A stretch of DNA of 64,000 nt, from assembly GCF_002706795.1 (NCBI RefSeq), contig NZ_CP017705.1, forward strand, positions 496,001-560,000, written 5' to 3'. Position numbers and translations under genes: made by a program. The notes below the pieces were generated by a model, which saw nothing but the letters and a program-made list of their open reading frames with translations, had not been told where the DNA came from and searched no databases. Shown piece after piece: positions 44,986 through 52,348 of this stretch (positions are counted from its first letter, which is position 1; every line of letters begins with the position of its first letter). This stretch comes from Brevibacillus laterosporus DSM 25. Lineage in GTDB: Bacteria > Bacillota > Bacilli > Brevibacillales > Brevibacillaceae.

Positions 44986-45474
44986 GTGGAAGTAATCGGG
45001 ATCGTGCAAACAGATATGAATGAGTTCAGTATTCTATTTGAGCCGGATAAAAAACAGCAGCAAGACCAGCAAGGAAATCAAAATGGAGCCGGACAGAATT
45101 ATCAGGATCATAGCCACGATGATGACGACAACGATTTTCTCAATTTTCTTGGTGGGGATGTTTTGCAGGAAACCGGTAATTCAAGAGATAATAAATCTCA
45201 GCAGCAAAATGAGCCACAAGAAATGGTTGTCCGAATCAAGGGAATACCTGAGGGGCAAAAGGCTACATTTTTGCAAATGTACCAAATCGTAACAGATGCT
45301 AAACAACAAACCGATTTGGAACAACAGCTTACAATCGTAAGTATCGAAAATACGAACGATCAGCAAAACCAGCAAGGAAATCAAAATCAGCAACAACAGG
45401 ATAAATCCCCAAAAAAATCATCCAAAGATCAAAATAGTAACCAAAAGGCCAAAAACAAACAGCAATATCAATGA
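44986..45474 (+). CDS. Gln/Asn-rich low-complexity protein
   Basis: About 162 aa, with 35 glutamines. Two ordered blocks, VEVIGIVQTDMNEFSILFEP at the start and a central MVVRIKGIPEGQKATFLQMY, are joined by low-complexity linkers. The linkers share a QQGNQN repeat, and one has a DHSHDDDDND acidic run. The C-terminus is Lys/Gln/Asn-rich. There is no signal peptide or membrane helix. GTG at 44986 was chosen for GAGGGTG just upstream; another GTG six codons earlier is in frame. It is monocistronic. The family is not recognised. Confidence 0.7.
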   Translation: MEVIGIVQTDMNEFSILFEPDKKQQQDQQGNQNGAGQNYQDHSHDDDDNDFLNFLGGDVLQETGNSRDNKSQQQNEPQEMVVRIKGIPEGQKATFLQMYQIVTDAKQQTDLEQQLTIVSIENTNDQQNQQGNQNQQQQDKSPKKSSKDQNSNQKAKNKQQYQ

Positions 45475-45494
45475 GAGTAACACTTTGTTACACA

Positions 45495-45530
45495 ACAAAA
45501 AACCTGAAGCAATTGCTTCAGGTTTTTTGT
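45495..45530 (+). terminator. Terminator of the Gln/Asn-rich gene
   Basis: Perfect palindrome AACCTGAAGCAATTGCTTCAGGTT (given here only to mark 45501-45524) with A/T tracts on both sides; 21 bp after the stop codon. It could work in both directions. Confidence 0.9.
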
Positions 45531-45570
45531 TTCGTATGTATAACGCCCCGCTCTGCCGTCTTGCTATACA

Positions 45571-45703
45571 TGTTTCTTTTAACCTGAAAGACCAGGTGGG
45601 TGACTCAGCCGCCCTTCTGCCTTCCCAGCGTCCCATACAGGAGGTGGGCCTGACATTAGGTAACAGCGTTCTGTCTCCCTAGAAACACTTAAGGTTAAAA
45701 ACA
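45571..45703 (+). ncRNA. Candidate structured RNA, unknown class
   Basis: A GC-richer block of about 130 nt in a gene-free gap. Its ends pair over a long distance: TTTAACCT (45578-45585) with AGGTTAAA (45692-45699), extended by TGTT/AACA outside a small bulge. Inside are GGTGG/CCGCC, CCCA/TGGG and CAGG/CCTG stems. ACCTG-N6-CAGGT offers a hairpin that competes with the closing stem. No open frame fits. The closed shape recalls 6S-like RNAs, but it is shorter and I cannot assign a family. The strand is uncertain. Confidence 0.4.
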
Positions 45704-45935
45704 TATTAGCTCAACGCACATCGCAGGAATATGCTACACATCATATGTATTTGAAATCCTATCACAAATGCTGATCGGAATCAACTTATTATAGAAATGT
45801 TACCTAAGGATTTATGTATATCATATCACTTCTGCTTTTGCTGGACAAGGCTTCTGTTACGGATATTTCAGATGCATAGTAGATGATGGACAGGGATTCT
45901 ATATCATGAGGGGATCTCTGTCATCAATAACATCG
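45704..45935. other. Gene-free gap with a second hairpin
   Basis: No supported gene. TGATGGACAGGGAT (45884-45897) can pair with ATCTCTGTCATCA (45914-45926), with one bulge and a G-T pair. No T tract follows, so it does not look like a terminator. Confidence 0.35.
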
Positions 45936-45970
45936 AAAAAAGCAAGAGAAGCGCCTAAAAAGCGCCTCTC
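45936..45970 (-). terminator. Terminator of the Cys/His-rich gene
   Basis: On the minus strand GAGAGGCGC pairs with GCGCTTCTC (one G-T pair), followed by TTGCTTTTTT; 15 bp after the stop codon. Confidence 0.85.
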
Positions 45971-45984
45971 TCCCCCAAAATTAA

Positions 45985-46215
45985 CTAGTATTTTTTATGA
46001 CAGTGGTGGTGTCGGTGGCGATGTCCGTGGCAGTCCCCATCTCCATCTCCATCAAAAGCTGGTGCTTCACAAACTGTTCTGTGGAAAGGTACACATTTGC
46101 AAACTTTTCTCCAATGTTTCGTAGTAAAGCAATTTTCGAAGCCACCATCGAAATCGCGGAACCCTCCACAATGACCACAACCATGTCTTCTTCTTCTTCT
46201 GCATCCACAACCCAT
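45985..46215 (-). CDS. Cys/His-rich small protein, spore-coat-like
   Basis: A 76-aa protein with 10 cysteines and 11 histidines. It opens MGCGCRRRRRHGCGHCGGFR, has a central KVCKC, and ends in DGDGDGDC followed by a His-rich tail HGHRHRHHHCHKKY. AGGATGATGAG just before the ATG supports this frame over an overlapping acidic one of similar length. It has its own terminator. The composition suggests metal binding or disulfide cross-linking, as in small spore-coat or exosporium proteins. A CATAATTT about 55 bp upstream weakly resembles a sigma-K -10. The function is inferred from composition only. Confidence 0.65.
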   Translation of the reverse strand: MGCGCRRRRRHGCGHCGGFRDFDGGFENCFTTKHWRKVCKCVPFHRTVCEAPAFDGDGDGDCHGHRHRHHHCHKKY

Positions 46216-46417
46216 AAACTCATCATCCTTTCTTTGTCTGATACGTTAACAAATTATGTACAGATTGATGTTTGTGATTGGTACAGCTGTCTAGTTCAGT
46301 GAAAATCAGCTAATATACCGGTGACAATCGTCTATTTTTTGGGGTCTTTTTTTATACATGGGTCTATTTGTTCTAGGAGATACTATAGATAACATATGGA
46401 AAAGGGGTGATGGAGGC

Positions 46418-46588
46418 ATGGGCGAACATAGCCGGTTTCATGAGGGAGAGAAATCACCGAAAAATCAGGTCTATATTGAAATTGGAGAAACAGGCTCTGG
46501 GGTAGAGGACCCAATGATTATTACCTTAAAAAAAGGGGAGAAATTCCCTGCTACACGAAATAAAAATCGAGTGTGGACACAAAAATAA
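46418..46588 (+). CDS. yjzC: YjzC-family small protein
   Basis: A 56-aa protein matching the B. subtilis YjzC pattern: RFHEGEKSPKNQVYIEIGET near the start, then a region with LKKGEKFPAT and a final NRVWTQK. The ATG at 46418 lies after AAGGGGTGATGGAGGC. An in-frame ATG at 46358 adds 20 unrelated residues. It is monocistronic with its own terminator. The function is unknown. Confidence 0.85.
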   Translation: MGEHSRFHEGEKSPKNQVYIEIGETGSGVEDPMIITLKKGEKFPATRNKNRVWTQK

Positions 46589-46610
46589 GCTTTATCTATT
46601 GTATAAAAAT

Positions 46611-46650
46611 GAAAAAGACACAGCCAGTATTTGGCATGTGCCTTTTTCAT
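46611..46650. terminator. Bidirectional terminator between convergent genes
   Basis: GAAAAAG pairs with CTTTTTC, with inner CACA/TGTG and CCA/TGG pairs. It lies between yjzC (plus) and the acidic protein gene (minus). Confidence 0.65.
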
Positions 46651-46666
46651 TCTCCTCACACTATGC

Positions 46667-46694
46667 ACTTAAACTTAAACTTAAACTTAAACTT
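46667..46694. repeat. Hexanucleotide tandem repeat at a stop codon
   Basis: Four exact copies of ACTTAA (46667-46690) followed by ACTT. The stop codon of the acidic protein gene (46687-46689) falls inside the array, so copy number changes would not alter the product. Confidence 0.8.
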
Positions 46695-46935
46695 CTTCTT
46701 CGTCCTCGTCCTCCTCTTCCTCGTCTTCTTCATCACCGCTCAAATAGATGATGTTCACTCCAAGCTCCTCTAACAAACGAATTACTTCTTTATTTAATGT
46801 TTCATCTGCCAATAGTCCAAGACTCTCCACTAGTTCTAATTCCTCTAGCTCACCTGATTTTGCATCACCAATAAGCTCAAGGATTTCCGTCATCCGTCTC
46901 TCTTTTAGTGTATCTACTATTTCTTGTTGAGTCAT
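46687..46935 (-). CDS. Small acidic protein, sigma-70 region 1.1-like
   Basis: An 82-aa protein. The helical body has LKERRMTEILELIGDAKSGE and NKEVIRLLEELGVNIIYLSG. A tail of almost pure Asp/Glu (GDEEDEEEEDEDEEEV) follows. The order of short helices ending in LLxxLGVxII and then an acidic run recalls region 1.1 of the primary sigma factor (EFLGEQGVELISE in B. subtilis SigA) and the acidic tail of RNA polymerase delta. This is a pattern resemblance, not a firm match. It is monocistronic and convergent with yjzC. Confidence 0.6.
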   Translation of the reverse strand: MTQQEIVDTLKERRMTEILELIGDAKSGELEELELVESLGLLADETLNKEVIRLLEELGVNIIYLSGDEEDEEEEDEDEEEV

Positions 46936-47036
46936 TTTTTATCCACCTTTATCTAAACGAATTGTATTCCCGCTCTACACCGGGGTAGTCCATCTATTAT
47001 AATAGAGAAAAACAAGGATTAACAGGAGCGAATCAA

Positions 47037-47561
47037 ATGTATCCTTCTGCATATGTAGAATTTCTACTTCACTTTCATACTGATCGAGATTATTTTGAAT
47101 GTCATGAGATTTTAGAGGAATACTGGAAATCACTCTCTCCAGAAAAACGTACGTCTACTTGGGTATGTCTGATTCAAGTTGCTGTGGCCCTCTATCACCA
47201 TCGTCGTGGTAACTTTAACGGGGCAACAAAATTACTGCAAAATGCATCCTCCTTAGCAATTTTGAATAAAGCTGAGCTACATCACTTAGGCATAAACGTA
47301 GATTCGTTTACGCAGCTGCTTCAGGAACGGATACAGGCTGTTTTGGAGAAAAAAACGTATCACAGCATGAATCTTCCCTTAACCGACAAAAGTCTTCTGA
47401 AGCAGTGTCAGGAACTCGCTAGTCGTCGTGGTTTGATTTTTGGTAGTATCGGTACCCCTGCTGATGATTATCTCGTACACAAGCATACCCTACGTGACCG
47501 CAATGAGGTTATTATGGAACGCAATCTCAGCCTCATACAAAAGAGGAGACAAAACGATTAA
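47037..47561 (+). CDS. DUF309 family protein
   Basis: A 174-aa protein. The DUF309 signature HTDRDYFECHEILEEYWK lies near residues 14-31, followed by WVCLIQVAVALYHHRRGNFNGA with the family's conserved helix. A variable C-terminal region follows. CAGGAGCG precedes the ATG. Members such as B. subtilis YpuF are cytosolic and helical with unknown function. It is monocistronic with a strong terminator. Confidence 0.85.
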   Translation: MYPSAYVEFLLHFHTDRDYFECHEILEEYWKSLSPEKRTSTWVCLIQVAVALYHHRRGNFNGATKLLQNASSLAILNKAELHHLGINVDSFTQLLQERIQAVLEKKTYHSMNLPLTDKSLLKQCQELASRRGLIFGSIGTPADDYLVHKHTLRDRNEVIMERNLSLIQKRRQND

Positions 47562-47594
47562 ACTCGTGAAAACTGTGTCTATCGAAAAATAGTT

Positions 47595-47640
47595 CCCCTG
47601 GCCAGAGAGTTTTCCTCACACCTGGCCAGGGGACTTCTTT
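47595..47640. terminator. Terminator after the DUF309 gene
   Basis: CCCCTGGCCAG pairs with CTGGCCAGGGG across a 16-nt loop, followed by a CTTCTTTTT tract. It abuts the stop codon of the convergent CPBP gene and may serve both. Confidence 0.85.
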
Positions 47641-48360
47641 TTATAGTACATTGCGTAACATTGTATACATTAAAGCCCAGTCTGCAAATAAATGACTGAT
47701 CCACGTCGGATAGATACTTTGATACCTTCTCCTTAACCATGCCCAAAACATTCCGGTCAAAAAAACCAGGAAAGTAGCAACCAAACCAGCCTTTATACCA
47801 AATAACGTAACTCCAATGATAAAATGATACAAAGAATAAAAAAAACTGCTAAGTAAAATGGCTTTATATAGCTGCATATTATAAAGTAAACGTTCGAGCA
47901 GAAAGCCTCTCCACAACATTTCTTCAAACAGCGAGTTGCCAATTGTCATGTATAGGGCAAACCACCACTTTGTTTCTTCAGTCAATCCCCAAGAAAATAG
48001 CTTGTTTTGCATCCACTCTGTAGATGCACCTGTCCATAGCAATACATAAAAACCAAGGCAAATCAGTATAAACAATAAAACTCCCGAGATGATGCCCCAC
48101 CAAATGCCTTTTAGCTTTCTTTCCTGATGCCTGTGCAAGCCCCATGCTTCTCTCCATTTTATCGCAAGGTTCCCCTCCCAATAGGCATGAAAAATAGGGA
48201 TGATTAGACAGGTTACAAGATGAAACCCAACAAAGGTAATGAATAAGCTATGCTTTTCAACCAATCCATAAAATATAGTGAGGGTGGCAAAGCAACTATA
48301 GCATATAAGTACTAATAAGGGCTGTCTTCTTCGTTTGTCAGTTTTGCTTGTAAAATCCAA
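47641..48360 (-). CDS. CPBP-family intramembrane metalloprotease
   Basis: A 239-aa membrane protein with about seven helices. CPBP (CAAX protease and bacteriocin-processing) motifs are visible: FEEMLWRGFLLERLL (EExxxR) in the first, SLYHF in the second, and SHLFADW in the third, providing the glutamate and histidines of the active site. It stands alone between convergent and divergent accessory genes. The substrate is unknown; bacteriocin immunity or membrane-protein processing are usual suggestions. Confidence 0.85.
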   Translation of the reverse strand: MDFTSKTDKRRRQPLLVLICYSCFATLTIFYGLVEKHSLFITFVGFHLVTCLIIPIFHAYWEGNLAIKWREAWGLHRHQERKLKGIWWGIISGVLLFILICLGFYVLLWTGASTEWMQNKLFSWGLTEETKWWFALYMTIGNSLFEEMLWRGFLLERLLYNMQLYKAILLSSFFYSLYHFIIGVTLFGIKAGLVATFLVFLTGMFWAWLRRRYQSIYPTWISHLFADWALMYTMLRNVL

Positions 48361-48543
48361 AACACTCCCTCCCCCCAGATTTCTACTCTAGTGTGTGATG
48401 TTTATTCTCTTTCTATTTGTGATGAATGAAAAATAACTAATTCGCATAGATAAGAAAAAAGCCATAAATAAGATATGCCTATTTATGTAAATATTGGTAT
48501 AATAATAACATTGAATATTTTACCTACACATTCAAGTTAAGGG

Positions 48544-49773
48544 GTGGTCATTATTTTATCACGGAATAAATCTTACTTATGCTTGGTTATAGGTGAGGTT
48601 ATAGCTGGTACAGGAATGTGGATTGGAATTATCGGAAACCTTAAATTTTTGCAACATTTATTCGATTCCGATTTTTTGAAGGGTTTATTATTAATGGTGG
48701 GGCTCTTTGTCAGTCTGTTCTTTTCTCCGAAAGCAGGAGAATGGATCGATCGTTTTTCGAAAAAAAACGTGTTGTTTTATGCGACTTTGATTCGATGTTT
48801 AGCTCCCATTTGTATGCTATTTGCGATTCATTACGATTCCGTAGGCTGGATGATAGCTTCATCAATCTTTATCCAATTGGCCGCCACCTTCTATCAACCA
48901 GCCGCTCAAGCATCTATACCTTTAATTGTGCCAAACGAAGAATTACTTCGCGCCAACGGATTTTATGTAAATGCTTCCACACTCGCAAGAATTGGTGGAA
49001 CGGCGATTGGAGGAATCCTAATTGGTTTTATGCAACTGTGGACGCTTTATAGCATCACACTAGCTTGCTATTTTGTCCTTATTCTATTTATTCTTCCTGT
49101 TCATATTCCTGTAATCAACTCATTAAAATCAGCTGGTAAGGTAATCAAAATGCCTTTTCGAGAGGTTTTCTCCCTGCTTAAATCAGATCGGACGTTAAGT
49201 CTTGGTCTTACGAATGCCTTGGTTGTCTCATATTTCGTTGGTGGTTCTAATTTATTGGTTATCAATTTCAGTGAAATGCTTGCAGTACCAGGTTTGATGG
49301 GCTGGATTTATACGACAGAAGGACTCACAGCGCTCATTGCCGGTATTCTGGTCAAGCGCTTTTTCGGAAAAACAAACCTAGTCATGTCGTCGACTCTTTT
49401 CCTATTTTTGCTCGCTTTATCCCAAATCGGAATGGCTCTGTCGTATGGCTTGGTACCATTGCTTTTATCTTATACGCTATTTGGGTTCTGCTTTGGGACC
49501 GTTGTTCCGCTTACTGCCACCCTGTTTCAAAAACAATTGCCTGCTGAATCACGTGGCCGATTCTTCTCCTTTAAAACCATGCTAGATCGAGCCTGGTTTT
49601 TACTAGCATTAGCTGGAACTGGTCTGTGTCTTGATCTAGTGGGCATTCACGCTTACTTGTTCATAATGGGCTTCGCTTCCCTTGTTGTCGGTGGACTTTC
49701 CTATTACTACGGCAAGCGACATGCCCTGGATGTCAGACAGGTTTCAGAGGCACCCCCTGTTAAAATGGCGTAA
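48544..49773 (+). CDS. MFS transporter
   Basis: A 409-aa major-facilitator protein with about 12 helices. The cytoplasmic loop SPKAGEWIDRFSKKN (after helix 2) corresponds to the MFS A-motif, and YQPAAQASIPLIVPNEELLRAN resembles the MFS_3 (drug or siderophore exporter) subgroup. The start is uncertain: the frame's first usable codon is a GTG at 48544 that overlaps a GGGGTGG. It is followed by its own terminator. The substrate is not predictable. Confidence 0.85.
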   Translation: MVIILSRNKSYLCLVIGEVIAGTGMWIGIIGNLKFLQHLFDSDFLKGLLLMVGLFVSLFFSPKAGEWIDRFSKKNVLFYATLIRCLAPICMLFAIHYDSVGWMIASSIFIQLAATFYQPAAQASIPLIVPNEELLRANGFYVNASTLARIGGTAIGGILIGFMQLWTLYSITLACYFVLILFILPVHIPVINSLKSAGKVIKMPFREVFSLLKSDRTLSLGLTNALVVSYFVGGSNLLVINFSEMLAVPGLMGWIYTTEGLTALIAGILVKRFFGKTNLVMSSTLFLFLLALSQIGMALSYGLVPLLLSYTLFGFCFGTVVPLTATLFQKQLPAESRGRFFSFKTMLDRAWFLLALAGTGLCLDLVGIHAYLFIMGFASLVVGGLSYYYGKRHALDVRQVSEAPPVKMA

Positions 49774-49810
49774 CTATTTTACCAATCAGGTGGAGATAAG
49801 AAAACTTAGG

Positions 49811-49846
49811 GAGGAGGGGTGTATTTACACCACCTCTTCTTTTTTT
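49811..49846 (+). terminator. Terminator of the MFS gene
   Basis: GAGGAGGGGTGT pairs with ACACCACCTC around an ATTT loop (one bulge), followed by a CTTTTTTT tract. Confidence 0.8.
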
Positions 49847-49911
49847 GTAGTATAGACGTAAGATAAAAGGTAAATATTTAGGGTGAATCGAGAAGGGAGC
49901 CGTACTAAACG

Positions 49912-50385
49912 ATGAATACATTTCTTGGCATCTCCCCTACTGTAGTTAGTATACTTATTGGTCTATTCATGGCAACCACAGTCATTATTGTTCGGTTGCG
50001 TTCAGCAAAAAAACCTGTATCTACACGTAAGATCATTATCCCACCCCTTGCTATGGCTACAGGCTTTGCAATGTTTCATTATCCGGGCGTGACCACACCT
50101 ATCAGCTATGATTTTATCGCTTTCTTTATTGGGTGTTTGTTCTCTATTCCACTTATTTTGTCTTCCCGCTTTGAACAAGTAGGAAATCATATCTTTTTGC
50201 GTCGGTCCAATGCGTTTATCGTTGTTTTGTTTGTTCTGCTGCTAATTCGACTCGTGATTAAACTCTGGGTTGGTGATACGTTTACTCCGATGCAAACAGC
50301 AGGTTTATTCTTTGTCCTTGCTTATGGGATGATTCTCCCGTGGCGAGTTGCTATGTTGTATATGTATAAAAGACTGGTTAAATAA
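49912..50385 (+). CDS. CcdC-like membrane protein
   Basis: A 157-aa protein with about four hydrophobic segments. It matches the CcdC (DUF1453) pattern: RLRSAKKPVSTRKIIIPPL near residues 28-46, FMFHYP-like TGFAMFHYP, and a C-terminal ILPWRVAMLYMYKRL. CcdC lies in the cytochrome c maturation cluster of B. subtilis but its role is unclear. Here it is isolated. GAAGGGAG precedes the ATG. Confidence 0.8.
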   Translation: MNTFLGISPTVVSILIGLFMATTVIIVRLRSAKKPVSTRKIIIPPLAMATGFAMFHYPGVTTPISYDFIAFFIGCLFSIPLILSSRFEQVGNHIFLRRSNAFIVVLFVLLLIRLVIKLWVGDTFTPMQTAGLFFVLAYGMILPWRVAMLYMYKRLVK

Positions 50386-50411
50386 GATAGTCCTTATCAA
50401 TCTTAGATACA

Positions 50412-50468
50412 CAAAAGCGAGCTATCCAAAGCAGGTTTATCCTGTATGGTAGCCCGCTTTTTTTATTT
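50412..50468 (+). terminator. Terminator of the CcdC-like gene
   Basis: AAAGCGAGCTA pairs with TAGCCCGCTTT (one mismatch), with an inner CAGG/CCTG stem, followed by a long T tract. Confidence 0.8.
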
Positions 50469-50633
50469 ATCTTCAGCTGTGAAGATTGCTTTTGTTATTT
50501 CAGAAAATACTCCATTTTTTTTTTATATTGTGTAGATTTTGATGTGCAATGTGGTTTAATAAAGAGATGTATGGAATTTTTTTCATTTGAACCGTAGCTG
50601 TAGTAGTGTGCTTACAAATAGCGATCAAAGATT

Positions 50634-50834
50634 GGCAAGTAGGGTTCTGCCACACCTACATGGAATATAGCTAGCTAAGGGTAACGACTCCTCCCCAACG
50701 ATCAACCGTATTATCGTTCCTATCTCATATCATGACGACATAATGAAGATCGACCTGTACTAGTCCTTGCGTATGTCGTATAGTAAAATCTTACTCTTCT
50801 AGGACATGTGTAGGCTAGGGCTACAAAACCTAGA
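50634..50834 (+). ncRNA. Candidate multi-hairpin leader RNA
   Basis: Four successive stems in 200 nt of gene-free DNA ahead of the polyprenol-pentose operon. GTAGG/CCTAC is at 50639-50659. AACGAT/ATCGTT is at 50697-50718. ACGACATA/TATGTCGT is at 50735-50779. TCTAGG/CCTAGA with an inner TGTAG/CTACA is at 50798-50834. The first region can instead fold as GGCA/TGCC (50634-50652), which excludes GTAGG/CCTAC. No reading frame fits. Only direct stems are seen; family, strand and function are unknown. It could be an independent RNA or a regulatory leader. Confidence 0.45.
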
Positions 50835-51029
50835 GAAATAGTAAAGCAAGCTTTTGCAAAAATCTACACAAACAGAAAATATATACAACAAAGACTATAA
50901 AAAACTTTCAACATTCATTCTTACTCTGGCGATTTTTTTGAATCAACAAAATCCAATTTATGTAACGGTTTTTTGACAAATTTCGTCAATTATAAGAGGT
51001 ACATTAACAAGTAGACAGGGGATTTATAC
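50835..51029. other. AT-rich spacer before the polyprenol operon
   Basis: No gene is seen. TTGACAAATTTCGTCAA at 50972-50988 is an inverted repeat (TTGAC/GTCAA) followed by TTATAAG. Its TTGACA also looks like a -35, but no -10 sits at a normal distance. It could be an operator or a promoter for the operon starting at 51030. Confidence 0.35.
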
Positions 51030-51941
51030 GTGTTATCAAATTCAATTAAATTAAAAGAAAGAGTTGCTTCAAAACAAAATATCTTATTTTTATTACTTCT
51101 CCAGTTACGTCCTCAGCAATGGACAAAAAATTTGCTCGTGTTTGCTGCCCTCTTATTTTCTCTACATAAAGTAAGTATCCATCTGCTTGGCAAGTCGCTC
51201 ATTGCCTTTTTTCTATTTTGCATGGTTTCAGGGTGTGTCTATATCCTAAACGATTTTGCTGATATCAAAAACGATCGCAATCATCCTGAGAAACGCTTTC
51301 GTCCTATGGCTTCAGGCGCACTAAACCCATTTTTGGGACTAGCATTTGGGTGTGGGCTACTGATAGCTTCTTTGTTTTCTGCTTTTCACTTCGATTTATG
51401 GTTTGGTAGTGTTTTATTATTCTATTTTTTGATAAATGTTGCCTATTCTTTTAAATTAAAACATGTGGTTATTCTGGATGTTATGATTATTTCTGCTGGT
51501 TTTGTGTTAAGAGCAATCGGTGGAAGCTTGATGATTGGCACTCCTTTTACTCCGTGGTTTTTGCTGTGCACAATGTTACTTTCCCTATTCTTGGCGATTA
51601 GTAAACGTCGACATGAACTCTATTTGCTACAGGAAGAAAAAGGAAGTCATCGTAAAGTATTAGACAACTATTCTATAGAACTATTAAATCAATTAAATAC
51701 GATTGTAACTTCAGCAACTATTATCAGTTACTCCCTATTCACCTTCACTTCTGGACGAACCATTCAGCTTATGTGGACAATTCCATTTGTGATCTTTGGT
51801 ATTTTTCGCTATCTCTACTTGATTATGATGGGCAACAAAGGAGGAAGCCCTGAAAAAGTATTGTTAGAGGACAAACCGATTCTTGTCACTGTCCTGCTAT
51901 ATGTGGTTGCAGTAGCTAGTATTATCCTTATTTTTGAATAA
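51030..51941 (+). CDS. UbiA-type polyprenyl-phosphate phosphoribosyltransferase-like enzyme
   Basis: A 303-aa membrane prenyltransferase with about eight helices. The motif at residues 74-96 (NDFADIKNDRNHP, then RPMASG) closely follows the pattern of mycobacterial Rv3806c, decaprenyl-phosphate phosphoribose synthase. LRPQQWTKN at 26-34 and the second aspartate region YSFKLKHVVILD (139-150) also fit. Such enzymes move phosphoribose from PRPP to polyprenyl phosphate, rather than prenylate quinones. The start is a GTG with AGGGGAT 8 nt upstream. It is first of four genes whose products together suggest a lipid-linked pentose pathway. Confidence 0.85.
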   Translation: MLSNSIKLKERVASKQNILFLLLLQLRPQQWTKNLLVFAALLFSLHKVSIHLLGKSLIAFFLFCMVSGCVYILNDFADIKNDRNHPEKRFRPMASGALNPFLGLAFGCGLLIASLFSAFHFDLWFGSVLLFYFLINVAYSFKLKHVVILDVMIISAGFVLRAIGGSLMIGTPFTPWFLLCTMLLSLFLAISKRRHELYLLQEEKGSHRKVLDNYSIELLNQLNTIVTSATIISYSLFTFTSGRTIQLMWTIPFVIFGIFRYLYLIMMGNKGGSPEKVLLEDKPILVTVLLYVVAVASIILIFE

Positions 51942-51969
51942 ACAATATAGATAGGTTGTGTAAACATTT

Positions 51970-52326
51970 ATGCCATCGCAAGTTCTTATATTCATTTCAG
52001 TCATTCTTAGTGCATGCGGGCAGGTCGCTATGAAGATGGGAGCTTCTGCTCTCTCTGGAAAAAGCGATGTGTTTTGGATGAAAATATTGCAATATCTAAC
52101 CAATATTCCAATTATGGTCGGGCTTGCCCTTTATGGAATATCAGCGTTTGTCTGGATTGCAGCAATTGAAAAAGTACAGCTCTCCTACGCCTATCCTATG
52201 GCTGCTTTGGGCTATGTTCTCGTAGCCCTGCTTTCTGTATGGATTTTTCAAGAGCCTGTCTCAGGCGTTCGCTTGATTGGTTTAGCTATTATTGTTATTG
52301 GCGTCATTGTAATTTCACGTTCTTAG
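51970..52326 (+). CDS. Four-helix EamA/SMR-like carrier
   Basis: A 118-aa protein with four hydrophobic helices of the drug/metabolite (EmrE/ArnE-like) type: LSACGQVAMKMGA in helix 1, YGISAFVWIAAIEKV, SYAYPMAALGYVLVALLSVWIF and a final IGLAIIVIGVIVIS. It lies 28 bp after the UbiA-type gene. Members of this fold flip lipid-linked sugars (ArnE/ArnF) or export cations. In this operon a flippase for a polyprenyl-phosphate sugar is the natural inference. The ribosome-binding site is weak. Confidence 0.8.
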   Translation: MPSQVLIFISVILSACGQVAMKMGASALSGKSDVFWMKILQYLTNIPIMVGLALYGISAFVWIAAIEKVQLSYAYPMAALGYVLVALLSVWIFQEPVSGVRLIGLAIIVIGVIVISRS

Positions 52327-52348
52327 TATCTATTCGGAGGAATTGTTT

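Noticed and set aside
45884-45926. Imperfect hairpin as a terminator
   Set aside because: The stem is reasonable, but no T tract follows on either strand and no gene ends nearby in the right orientation.
45981-46226. 81-codon frame overlapping the Cys/His-rich gene
   Set aside because: Its ATG lies inside the ribosome-binding region of the Cys/His-rich frame, and its composition (Met/Val/Glu runs, Thr/Asp repeats) looks like a shifted reading of that gene.
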